Below, in pieces: positions 19,881 to 29,901 of a DNA stretch of 64,000 nt. This stretch comes from Prorocentrum cordatum. Its lineage: Eukaryota; Sar; Dinophyceae; Prorocentrales; Prorocentraceae. Each line of letters begins with the position of its first letter. The stretch's first letter is position 1. The DNA lies in assembly GCA_963575745.1 (NCBI GenBank), contig CAUYUJ010015282.1, forward strand, positions 779,151 through 843,150, given 5' to 3'. Made by a program: the position numbers and the translations under genes. The notes under the pieces are model-generated. The model saw only the letters and a program-made list of their open reading frames with translations. It ran no database searches and was not told where the DNA came from.

Positions 19881-20725
19881 GGATATGGAGAGGAAGAGGA
19901 GGAGGAGGAGGGAGGAGGGGGAGGAGGAGGAGGGGGAGGGGAGGAGGAGGAGGAGGAGGAGGATGAGGAGAAGGACGAGGAGGAGGAGGAGGAGGAGGAG
20001 GAGGAGGAGGAGGAGGAGGAGGGGCGGAGGAGGAGGAGCAGGGGGAGGGGAGGAGGATGTGGAGGAAGAGGAGAAAAGGAGGAGGAAGAGGAAGAGGGAG
20101 GCCTCCCCCGAGTGTTCCCTTTATCCGATGTGGCCCAATGCTTGCGCGGCGTCGCAGTGCCGTTTGGCGAGCCATGTAGTCTGAACAGGAGGAGGAGAAG
20201 GAGCAGGAGAAGGAGGAGTGAGAGGAGGAGGAGGAGGAGGAGGAGGAGGAGGAGGAGGGGGAGGAGGAGGAGGACGAGGAGGAGGAGGAGGACGGAGGGG
20301 AGGAGGAGGGAGGAGGAGGCGGAAGAGGAGGAGGAGGGAAGGAGGAGGGAGAGGAGGAGGAGGAGGAGGAGGAGGAGGCGGAGGAGGAACATGATGAAGA
20401 TGATGACGGTGATGGTGATGACGATGATGATGATGATGATGATGATGAGGGAGGAGGAGGAGGAGGAGGAGGAGGAGGAGGAGGAGGAGAGGAGGAGGTG
20501 TGGAGGAGGAGGAGAGGAGGAATAGGAGGAGGAGGAGGAGGGAAAATAGGAGGAGAGGGAGGAGGAGGAGGCGGACGAGGAGGAAGAGGAGGATGAGGAG
20601 GAGGAAAAGGAGGAGGAGGGGGGGAAGGGGCGGAGGAGGAGGAAGGGGGACAAGGAGGGGACGATAGGGGGAGGAGGAAGAGTAGGAGGAGAGGAGCAAG
20701 AGCAGGGGGAAAGAGGAGGACGTGG
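19786..20725. repeat. (GAT)n followed by (GGA)n tracts
   Basis: GAT triplets to ~19880, GGA-type runs to ~20100, a short non-repetitive window (20100-20185), then GGA and a second GAT island (20400-20450) and GGA again. No credible gene. Confidence 0.85.
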
Positions 20726-20876
20726 AAGAGGTGTCGTTTTCGGCCGCCTCGGGCCGCCTGGGGGTGAGGAGCGCCCAGCAGCCTTTCGAACCGCGACCAC
20801 GAAACTCGACGAATAACCGAAGTGCATTCAGCCTTCAACCTCCTCGCCCGTGGTTTGGCCGTTGACCCGGGCGAAG

Positions 20877-20916
20877 CTAGAACCCAAGCGCGCGGGTAGC
20901 GCGCGCGTGGTTCTAG
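20877..20916. repeat. GC-rich hairpin followed by TA tract, copy 1
   Basis: ctagaacccaagcgcgcg and cgcgcgcgtggttctag are imperfect inverted arms closing on CTAG. A TA/TG tract follows to ~21010. A second copy is at 52318-52355. Confidence 0.75.
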
Positions 20917-20955
20917 TATATATATATATGTATATGTGTATTGATAGGTAGATAT

Positions 20956-21005
<50 letters not shown>

Positions 21006-21400
21006 ATGTCTTGACATGTGATTCGATATATGTATACATATATGTATCGGAATATATCGGTATATATGTGTATTGATATATAGATACACGTATACATACA
21101 ACTATGAAGAAAGATGGTTGTCTCGGTGGTCGCCCGATGGTTGTCCGAACGGTATTTTCCTGTAGAGATACATAAAGGTGTGTATATATATAGAGACATA
21201 TACATAACAACATACGTTTCTACATATAACGATATATATTAACATATATATAACATATATACAAGTATATGTGTATATGTGTATATGCATTGCGATTTAT
21301 ATGTATATATAAACATGCGTATCGAATTATATGTATGCATGTATCTGGTGATGCACATAGAGATCGGTATATATGCATGCACACACATACATTCCCTTTC
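20917..21400. repeat. (TA)n and TATATG-rich low-complexity DNA
   Basis: AT-rich stretch in an otherwise GC-rich window, with TATATA, TATACA and TATGTG repeats. No gene. Confidence 0.8.
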
Positions 21401-21404
21401 CTAT

Positions 21405-22380
21405 ATTTTTAAAAGCCCAGGCGGGGGGAAAACCCGTCCCCCCCCCTCCCCCCCAAAACTGGACTCCCGGGATCTGGGGCTTTGGGACCCTCTGGACGGG
21501 CCTCGAAGCGGCCCCCCAGGCCTCGCAGGGCGTATCGCCAAGCCTTCCCAGCACCCGAAGACGGCCCCAGACAGGTTCCAGGCGTTCCGGCACGTTCCCG
21601 AAACGACCCCAGAGAGCCCCAATACAGTCCACGACGACCTCCACGAAGCCGTCATACCCCCAAAGATCGCTCCGAAACGTCCCAAGAGGCCTCCAAGAGC
21701 ACTCCCAAGAAGGACCCAAGAGGCAACAATCTGTGATTTTCCATCGGTTTTTGGTGAATTTTGGGGTCATCCACCTTTCGGCTTCCCGACGCTCCAAGAC
21801 GGTGGTCTTCTGGGTGTCCCAAACCGCCTGGGAGGCTCCAAAATCGCCCCACAACTATCCGAAAGGGCTTCCAGGCAGTCCAAGACAGCCCCAAAACAGC
21901 ACAACAGGGGTCCAAGATGGCCCTAAGAGTGCCCCATGGCGGCCCAAGATGGCCCGAAGACACGCTCTGAAGCATTCCAACTCGTGACCCAGTCATTCAG
22001 GGAGACCGCGGTTGGAGGCAGGGTGGCCCGAGGAAGCCCCCACAGGACCCCAGAACACGCCCAGGAGGCCTCCAAAAGGCCTTGAGAAAACTTGAAAATT
22101 TGTGTGGGGCCCCCCAGAGGCTCTCCAAGGAGGAGCCTCCGCAAAAAAGAACTGAGCCGGATGGGGAGCATGCGCAGGGTATGGCGAGAATGAAGAAACA
22201 GAAGCATGGAGGAAGGATAACGGAGAACAGTATGATAACGACGATGCTGGAAAAGGCAACAAGGAATTATCGCTAAATTGCCGGCTTGACCTTCCTCCCA
22301 TCCCGCATGCATGCCGAATTTTCAGGACCAAGGTGCATGGCGCGAAGCGCCAATGCATTCTTGTATACATATATATATAT
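21405..22380 (+). repeat. ~1-kb interspersed element, plus copy
   Basis: Starts near aaaagcccaggcgggg, contains cgggatctggggctttggga and a CCAAGACGGCC-type body, and ends with accaaggtgcatggcgcg (from 22327) plus a GGCGCGAAGCGCC hairpin and a TA tract. The same blocks occur in the same order in reverse complement at 59400-60465. Confidence 0.65.
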
Positions 22381-23212
22381 ATATATGTGTGTATCGATCG
22401 ATTGCTTGATATATTGATCTCCTGCTATAGTAATAGACAGACATATCGAACTACATGTACATATACATATATACATACATGTATACATATATATATATAT
22501 ATGGTTGTCCTAAATAGATAGCTACATAGAGAGGTCGATAGAAAGATGGGCAGATGTGCGCGGCAATAAAAAAAAGGGTTCAGAAACCACAAAAGAACCC
22601 AGAGCCATCGCAAGTCGACCGCCTCCCCCTTCCCCCCAAACTCCTTATCACCCGCAGGGTGGTCCTATCGGTATTCCTACCTTTTCTTTCCGTGGCACCT
22701 TCTCCAAGCTCCAGGGATGCCCCATCTGACGCTCAAGCACTCCCCGACGCCCCCAAGACGGCCCCACGCATAGCCCCAAGCAGGACCGAGGCTGCCCCCG
22801 AGAGCACACCAGGACCCCGATCTGTGCAGAGTCCCTGCGGCCTGCGCAGAGTCACCGAGTCTACGAGAGCAACATGTGGTCGTTTTTTATTCATTGTTTT
22901 GCCGATCGGCGCGGGCCCTCACCCCCCCCGCTCCCCCCACCTCCCCCCACCCTTGGAGTGGATCTTGGCTGTTTTTTGGCGCCTGTTTCGAGCAGGTGGG
23001 GACTCCCTCATACTGGACGCCCTGTTGCAAACAGTCGCATTAAGCAGAGGTCTGGAGCCAGACCACCCCCCCCTTCCGGCCAATGTCGAAACGCCGAATA
23101 TAAAGAAACATGATTTGTGCAGACTCCCTGAGACTATGACGCCAACTGCTGCTACTAAAATGCTATGTCAGCACGCTCGGCTACTGACCCGCGTGGTTTC
23201 TCAATGCAGAGG
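22381..23212. other. Gene-free stretch before the PPR segment
   Basis: TA-rich to ~22510, then CCAAGACG-type minisatellite and C-rich tracts. An acceptor-like TTTCTCAATGCAG ends at about 23209, just before PPR text begins. Confidence 0.45.
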
Positions 23213-23650
23213 TCTACGCTAGTCAGCTACAGCGCTGGGACCAGCGCGTGCGAGACAGGCAAGCAGTGGCAGAGGGCCCTATCGCTTCTCAGCCAGATGC
23301 GAAGGGCCAAGTTGGATCCGGCCGTCGTCAGCTTCAGCGCTGCGATCAGCGCGTCCGCGAAAGGGAATCAGTGGCAGCGGGCGCTATTGCTGCTTTGCGA
23401 GCTGCGGCTGGCGAGGCTGGAGCCCTGCGTCATCAGCTACAACAATTTGATTAGTGCGTGTGGCAAAAGGCGAGCAGTGGCAGCGGGCCCTGTCGCTGCT
23501 CAGCGAGACGTGGCAAGAACAGTTAGAGCCAAACGTTCTCAGCTACAACGCTGGGGTCGGCGCGTGCGATAAGGGAGGTCAGTGGCAGCATGCTCTACTG
23601 CTGCTAAGCGAGACGCGGGCGGCGAAGTTGGAGCACAGTGTCGTCTGTAC
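23213..23650 (+). pseudogene. PPR protein fragment with one frameshift
   Basis: Four consecutive 35-residue pentatricopeptide repeats: SYSAGTSACETGKQWQRALS, SFSAAISASAKGNQWQRALL, SYNNLISACGK then EQWQRALSLLSETWQEQLEP, and SYNAGVGACDKGGQWQHALL. Each keeps the consensus length and the E/KG-x-QWQxAL helix. PPR proteins bind organellar RNA one base per repeat and act in plastid or mitochondrial RNA processing. A one-base change near 23468 moves the third repeat to another frame, and the text after the fourth dissolves into minisatellite, so this is a remnant or one exon of a broken gene. Upstream CTCAATGCAG could be a splice acceptor. Confidence 0.75.
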
Positions 23651-23689
23651 TACACTTCTGGCTGTTGCGCGAGACACGCCGGCAGTGCG

Positions 23690-26640
23690 CCAGGTGCCCC
23701 CAACCGCCTGGAGCGCCCAGCCGTTCTCCAACGGCTCCCGAGAGCCCCCAGGTGGCTCCAACACGGCCTCCGGCAGCCCGAATGTTGCTCCGACTCCGAG
23801 ATGCTCCAGCGGGCGCGAGGACGTCCCAAGAGTGCCCGAACGGAGAAGAGAGCCCGAACGGAGCTCCATGACAGCCCAGGACGGCCCGACGACGGGCCAG
23901 GTGCCTCCGAAGACGCCCAGCTGGACCCCGACGACCGTCCGCCGAGGCCAAAATCATGGACCCCTGTGGGTTTTCGGAAGTTTCCCGTGTTCTCGCCATT
24001 TCGGGCCACGAGCGGCCCCAGACGGCTGCAGGACCTTCCCAGATCGGTCCAAGACGGTCCAGGAGGCCCCGCCAAGTGCCCAAAGACGGCCTTAGAGGGT
24101 CCGAAGATTGCCCACAACCCTCGCCCCAACGTGGACTACCCACCTAACGAAACCCGAACCTCGGTGACACCGAGCCCCGCCCGCGCAGAAGGGGCGTGTC
24201 ACCTGCATTATGCCGACACGCTTGTCTCGGAATGATGCTCCGGCTTGTGCGTTGGCCACATCTCTTGGAGCTCCAGGTGGCCCCCAAGACAGCCTCTTGG
24301 AGCTCCCCGTTGCCCCCAGGACAGCCATCCCCAAGAGTGTCGTAGGAGCTGCCCAACAGGCACCGCAGCGAGCTCCAAGACGGCCCGAGACCGCCAACAT
24401 AGCCTCAGGACGGCCCCATAGGCCCGCAGGACGGCCCAAGAGGGCCCAGGAGGACCCCGATGACGGCCCAACGAGGCGAAGCAACAAGCTAAAACTGTGC
24501 ATGCTCCAAGGTTTTCCGCGTTCTCACCATGATGGGCCAAGAACGGCCCCACAAGGCTCCAGGTCCTTTTAAGATCGCACCGAGATGGCCCAAGAGGCCC
24601 TCACGAGCACACCAAGACGGCCAATGATGACCCCTAAGACGGCCCAGAACAGGCCCTGGAGAGCCTCACAGAGCGTCAGGTTGTCCCCCAAGACGCCCCT
24701 GGAGCTGCCCAGGAGGGCCCAAACAAGACTCCCAGACCGCCCCAGACCCCTTTTATGATGGCCCGAAGATGGCCCAAGGGGGTCCCAGTACGGCCCAAGA
24801 GTGCCCACGAGGATTCCGAAGACGGACCCACGAGAACAGAAATCAAGCAAACACTTCGTTTTTTCTAATGCATCCCACGCTCTCGCCATGACGGGCCCAG
24901 AACGGCCCCACGCAGCTTCAGGTGTCTTCGCGATCGAGGGCCCACATTGGGCTCCCAGACGCCCCAGACCCCACTCTAGCCCTAAGATTGCCCAAGAGGC
25001 CCCCAGGACGACCCAGGGGGCCCACGAGGACCCCGATGACGGTCCCACGAGGCCAAACATCAAGCAACAATTTGTTGATTCCCCAATGTTTCAGCACACT
25101 CACCCAATGACAGGCCCAGAACGGCCCTACGCGGCTTCAGGCACTTTTGCGAAAGCCCTGAATTGACCCGAGAGGCCCCGACGGGCGCACCAAGACGGCC
25201 CAAGAGGGCCTCCCCTCCCCGTACTGGCCCCAGACGGCTTCATGGAGCTTCAGGTTGCCCCCCGAGACGCCCCAGGAGCTGCCCAAGAGGGCCCCAACCG
25301 AGCTCCAACACGGCCCCAGATCCCCACCAGGGCCCCACGACGGCCGTGGAAGCCCCCCCGGACGGCCCGAGAGGGCCCCGATGTTGCCCAAGGGGGTCGC
25401 ACAATGGCCCAAGAGGGCTCCGCGAGCGGTTGAAGACAAGGGATGGCCCACGAGGGCACCCCAGCACGTCTCGAGCCCCATCCCGCCGATTAGGGGTACC
25501 AAGGGGGGACCGTCTCTTATCTTCTCTGCATCGGCTTCCTCCCTTGGGAGCTTGCACCCCCCCTTTCCGGTACTGCTCTCCTCCTCTCCTCTTCCTCCTG
25601 CCCCTGAGGGAGGATACAGCGAGACGGGACTACGGGCTTCCCGCAGCCGTCGATGCCACGAGAGCCCTCCAGGGACCACTCCGACGATGGCCCAGATCCT
25701 CCCAAGACACTCGCAGATGGCCTCCAGCCCCGGGGCCCCAGAGGCTGCAGCAAGCCCCAGAGCTTGTCGGTCCCGAAGGCGCACGTGTCGCTACGATCGG
25801 CGACTCGGGCGCCTTCGGAACCGACACCTTGACCTGCCAGCCGTGGATTTTCCACGGGTTCACACTAGTCTCTATTACAATGCAGGGGCAGATGCGTGTG
25901 AGACGACCAGGGTCTGACAGGCTTTTTCTGGGCCCTGGCGGCCCCTGCGAGACCCAGCAGGCCCTGGTGCGCTTCGAAAATGGCCAAACAGCGCTTCGAG
26001 ACGCCCCCGGAGGCCCTCAAGAAGGCCCCAAGGGGGCCCAAAACCGTCCAAGAGAGACTCCAAGGCGCCCAAGATTCCTTTACACAGCTTCAGACGCTTC
26101 CGGAACGTCCCGACGGGGCAGCGAGAAGGGCTCCGAGAGAGCCCGAATAATAACAAATCGTCACAATCCTTAGCGAAAGCTGACATGTTTGTAATTCCCG
26201 TGCTTTTCGTCTCCGACGTTTCCGCGACGGCCGTACAGGCTCCGAGGAGTGCCTCAAGACCCCTTAGGACAGCCGCATGAGGGCCCCAAGACAGCCCAAC
26301 AAAGCATCCGGACGGCTCCTGCGGCGCCCATGACCGCCCAAGAGGCATCCAAGACAGCCTCAAGAGCTGCCCAAGACGGCCCAAGACGGCGCTAAGACGA
26401 TCTTTAGACGACCGCAGAGGCGCCCAAGACGACCCCGGGCGGCCCCAAGTCGGCCCCAGCAGCACCCAAGACAGCCCAAGAGAGCCCCAAGAGGCCCCCT
26501 GGAGGCCGAAGGACGCCCCAGGGGCGCCGCAGGAGGCGTCCAGGAGGCCGAAAGAAGCTCCGAGAAGCTCCCAACCCCGCCCACAGATCCTCGCCGCACT
26601 CAGAGCGCTGCTCTTCTCCGTGGGTGCGGGCACGAGAGCG
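23690..26640 (+). repeat. Degenerate CCAAGACGGCC minisatellite field
   Basis: Hundreds of imperfect 11-12-base units (GGCCCAAGACG, GCCCCAAGAGG) over ~3 kb. They produce long Pro/Arg/Gly-rich frames on all strands. A lone PPR-like scrap (YYNAGADACE, about 25860-25910) is embedded in it. Confidence 0.75.
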
Positions 26641-26669
26641 CGAAGGTATGCGCGTACGGCACTGAAGGT

Positions 26670-26830
26670 CGTGGGCGAAGTCCACGGGTTCGCCCTAGTC
26701 ACCTACAGCTCTGGGACCAGCGCGTGCGAGTGAACCCAGTCGCTCCTCAGCGAGATGTAGAAAGTGAGGCTGGAGCCGTGCAGTACAGTAGCCAGTGCGT
26801 GCAAGAGCGTTCTGGTCAACCAGCCTCAAT
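26670..26830 (+). pseudogene. Second decayed PPR fragment
   Basis: TYSSGTSACE followed by a stop, then SLLSEM, a second stop and KVRLEP: one PPR unit with two stops. A similar start (GGTTCACACTAGTCTC) occurs at 25858 and 58540, so several PPR exon scraps are scattered. Confidence 0.6.
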
Positions 26831-26875
26831 CGGGGCCAGCCCCTCAGCGGACCTCATGTGCAGGATTTCCAGGTC

Positions 26876-26918
26876 CTCCTCCTCCTCCTCCTCCTCCTCC
26901 TCCTCCTCCTCCTCCTAG
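26876..26918. repeat. (CTC)n tract ending in CTAG
   Basis: About 13 TCC units ending CCTAG. The same end is seen at 40943 and 61636; a pyrimidine run ending in TAG also resembles a splice acceptor. Confidence 0.8.
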
Positions 26919-27103
26919 TTCAAGTCCTGATCACACCGCTGGAGGTGCAGGACGACAGCACTGCCGCCCAGGGAAGGCCCTGGGCGCTGGGGCTCGAGCA
27001 GGCCCCCCGCGGCCTTTTCGGCACCACGATCACGAAGTGTGCTTTCGCCCTTGTGCGCTCGCCTCGCCTGGTCCGCCCACGTCACAATTAGCCACGCGGA
27101 GTG

Positions 27104-27913
27104 ATGGCGTTCCTGTGTGCCGCCCTTCGGAGTGCGGCCCCGACGTCGTCGCGTAGCGCCTGCCGCCGCGCCAGAGCTCGCGCAACCCATGCGCGCAAGC
27201 TCCAAGAAGCCAACGGCCGACTGGCTGGCCTTCTTGCGGCAGGCCCCCCGCCTGGACTCGTGACGCAGTAGCCCATCGCGTCGGGCATGCTGTACCACGA
27301 ACTCGAGGAGAATATCTGGACGCCCACTGCCATGCTGGTCTCCGACATGGGGGCCAACGAGCTGGTCACCTACGGCGAGGGCCTCACGAACTAGCTGCTG
27401 CGGATCCTTTCGCCGCAGCGCGTGGCAGACACGGAGCAGTATGCCGCCGCCGTGCCTGGAGTCATCGATGTCTCGGACGCCGAGCACATCGAGAATGCCG
27501 TGGCCGAGAAGCCGCACGACGGCTTCGACATCCAGGCTGTGGACCCAGAGCATCCCCAGGGCACGGAGCCCTTCGATGTGGAGGGAGACGACGTTGCCGA
27601 CATCAATAAGTCTGCGGACGAGCATGAGCAGGTGGTGCAGTTCGCCGCGGAGCGGGCTGCGGAGCCGCCCAACCAGGAGGCGATTGAGGCGTCGGAAGCT
27701 GTGCAGATCGAGCAGGTTGTGCCGGAGAAGCTGCACGACGGCTTCAGCAGCCAGGCGGAGGTCCAGGAACAGTTCCTGGGCACGGAGCCTTTCAATGAGG
27801 CGGTCCCCCACGACGACGCCATAGAGGTCAATTCCGAGGTGGTCCAGGGGCAGTTCGACACCACTAGCTGGAAGTACCGCGCTGGAGAAAACTGGCTGGC
27901 CTTCGGCACTTAG
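27104..27913 (+). pseudogene. Broken gene with two in-frame TAG stops
   Basis: One frame runs from ATG 27104 to TAG 27911 with only two interruptions, TAG at 27269 and TAG at 27392. It begins MAFLCAALRSAAPTSSRSAC, Arg/Ala/Ser-rich like an organelle transit peptide. The middle reads MLYHELEENIWTPTAML, and the C-terminal part holds a two-fold internal repeat (AEKPHDGFDIQAVD...GTEPFDVE and PEKLHDGFSSQAEV...GTEPFNE). The last 163 codons from ATG 27422 are intact and could be expressed alone. Function not recognised. An aged gene copy is likeliest. Confidence 0.5.
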
Positions 27914-28989
27914 TGCGCGGAGATAGAGAAAGCATATGTCCAGTTCGTTGAAGGAGAAAGCGGCCGACATTACGACATTAAGATTGATAGTTGCACGCCT
28001 GTCCGACTAGAATTTGTCTCTTTCTGTTTGAAGCCACGCTATAAAACAAGCAAGTTCGATAGTTTCAGTTACAGGCGATGGAGGCCGCGAGTAGCGTTGC
28101 CCGCATTCACTGAAGTCTGAGATCGTTAGTGTATGCTGCTGCTGTAAGATCAGCGAATATGTTTGTTCTTTATTCTGTGTTCGCTGCATACTGTGTCTGT
28201 GCATCTCTGTTGTATCCTGTTTCGCAGGTGACAGGCATGTCTTCGGAAACCTTCCTTGCGAAGGAACGGGTTTCTGTGCCGCCAGCAGGTCGAAGTGCCA
28301 GGCGCACCCCTGGTGCTTCCCTGCGCGGGAGAGCGGCGGAGGCTACGCCCTTCGCCCAAGTCGACTCGATATCGACCGCATCCCGTTTCTCAGTGTTCTA
28401 CGCGTGTACGGGATAGTTCTTGGCAGACAGCAAGATCAGGTAGTTGAGCCATTCTCTGGTGCTTCCCTGGTCAGTAATGGAGTGTCTGAAAGCTCCCCTG
28501 AGGGTCGTCGAATTTATCCCGTGCCGCTGGCGCAGCTGCTCAGAGGCAGTCCAAGCCAGGCAGAGGCCGCCCCGCCCTGGGGACAGGTGGCCCGAACTCA
28601 TCCAAATGCGTGCTGGTCCTCCTCCTCCTCCTCCTCTCCCTCCTCTCCTCCGCCTCCTCCGTCCCAATAGGTCAATAGTTCGTGCCTTAGTCGGAGAAAT
28701 AGCTCGTAACTTCCAGAGGTGAATTGAATGGGGCGCCCACCGCGAGTAGGAATTAACACTGGATGCTTGGGCATGGGCTAAGATTTGCACCTTCATTGCG
28801 CATGCGATTCAGATTCTCGGGTACCCATGCCTTTGCCGCGCGGCATCTGGAGTGCCTGAGTTCACGCGCGAAGCGGGTATTGGGCTCTCCACGCCTGTCG
28901 TCATTTTGCAGCCGGGGGCTTCGAGCGCCAGCCGCCAGTTCTGCCCCCATTGTTACAGCCAACGCAGACGCATGCCATCCACCTGGCAG

Positions 28990-29160
28990 CAGAGGAGTAC
29001 ATGTGGGGCATTGAAGAAAGGCCGCGCCTTCGAGGATCGTTGCCGTCTGTTCCCCGGCAGAAGGCTGCGGAAGGCCTGCGACAGGCGGCGGAAGCAAAAA
29101 TAGGGCGGTTCCGCCTGCGGAGGTTGGCCCCCCAAGAGATGCAAGGCATTTAGTTTTAAG
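28990..29160. repeat. GGCGGAAG-type interspersed repeat, copy 1
   Basis: ccttcgaggat, several GCGGAAG words, the palindrome ggcggttccgcc and a CCCCCAAGAGATG end also occur, in the same order, at 33325-33480. Confidence 0.6.
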
Positions 29161-29431
29161 CTTTCTGGAACCGGCCATGTGGAGCGGGGGGTGAGGAGTA
29201 GAAGGGAGTGAGGGAGGAGTGGGATCATGAGGAGGCGGTCATTCGGGTGGAGGTGGAAGCCGTGACGTGCTGTGCTGAGCTGGGCATTTCGTTGGTGGGT
29301 CTGGGCAAATCCCGTCAGGTGCATTGGGCCTTGCAGTCCGGTGCAGCTGTCCCCGTCTCGACCTCACATTATTCCTCGTTGGCCTCGTCTCCATTTTTCA
29401 TGCGGTACTATCCTTCCCCAGTGCCTTTTGT

Positions 29432-29460
29432 CGGCAGCTATTTTGGCAAAGGGCTCAAAG
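29432..29460 (+). other. Spliced-leader-like relic upstream of gene F
   Basis: cggcagctattttggcaaag matches the dinoflagellate leader at about 15 of 21 positions with an 11-of-12 core (AGCTATTTTGGC). It is followed at once by gggctcaaag, which resembles the leader's 3' end again, as in nested relics from repeated rounds of trans-splicing and reinsertion. It ends 45 bases before the ATG at 29506. Confidence 0.5.
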
Positions 29461-29505
29461 ACGCTGCAGCATTAAAGCCTGTTCTACCACTCTTCGGGCG
29501 CAGCA

Positions 29506-29901
29506 ATGGTTCGGCCCGTTGTGTATGCGCCTACGAAGGCGTTCAAGCTGTCTGATGCGGAGAAGGCCAAGTACGAGGAGATCAACCAGGCAGTGGCAGG
29601 GAAGAAGAACTCGGACCCGAAGGCCGCTTTGGCAAAGATCGAGGCAGCCCTTGCGCTGGTCAACGCCGCGGAGGAAGCGCCCGACGACACGGTGGCCACC
29701 TCCGACGCGGCCTTCGTGGGCATCGTGCTCGGTGGCGCCGACAGTGGCGAGGCCGTAAGCGGCGGCGATCTGGCCGTGGACACCGAGGACGTGACCGTGG
29801 AGGAGCCGAGGGTGATCGCCGAGGACGAAGATGAGGAGGAGGACGAGCGCTCGCTGTGGGGCGACGGCGAGGACGACCCGAACGAGGAGAAGGACGAGTG
29901 A
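29506..29901 (+). CDS. Gene F, small acidic protein
   Basis: Intact 131-residue frame: MVRPVVYAPTKAFKLSDAEK, a helical charged region (KYEEINQAVAGKKNSD, ALAKIEAALALVNAAEEAPD), a Gly/Asp middle and a very acidic end (EDEDEEEDERSLWGDGEDD). Single exon; GC3-rich codons; stop TGA at 29899. No family recognised; the acidic tail is a common feature of proteins that bind basic partners. A spliced-leader-like relic upstream and the lack of introns fit a reinserted mRNA. Confidence 0.55.
   Translation: MVRPVVYAPTKAFKLSDAEKAKYEEINQAVAGKKNSDPKAALAKIEAALALVNAAEEAPDDTVATSDAAFVGIVLGGADSGEAVSGGDLAVDTEDVTVEEPRVIAEDEDEEEDERSLWGDGEDDPNEEKDE

Noticed and set aside
20881-20920. Helitron 3' end (hairpin plus CTAG before T)
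   Set aside because: The CTAG is part of the hairpin stem rather than 10-12 bases beyond it, and no 5' TC end or Rep/helicase gene was found.
23954-26173. Pro/Arg/Gly-rich frames such as the 336-codon one at 25163-26173
   Set aside because: They follow the CCAAGACGGCC repeat in every frame and both strands, so openness reflects repeat composition, not selection.
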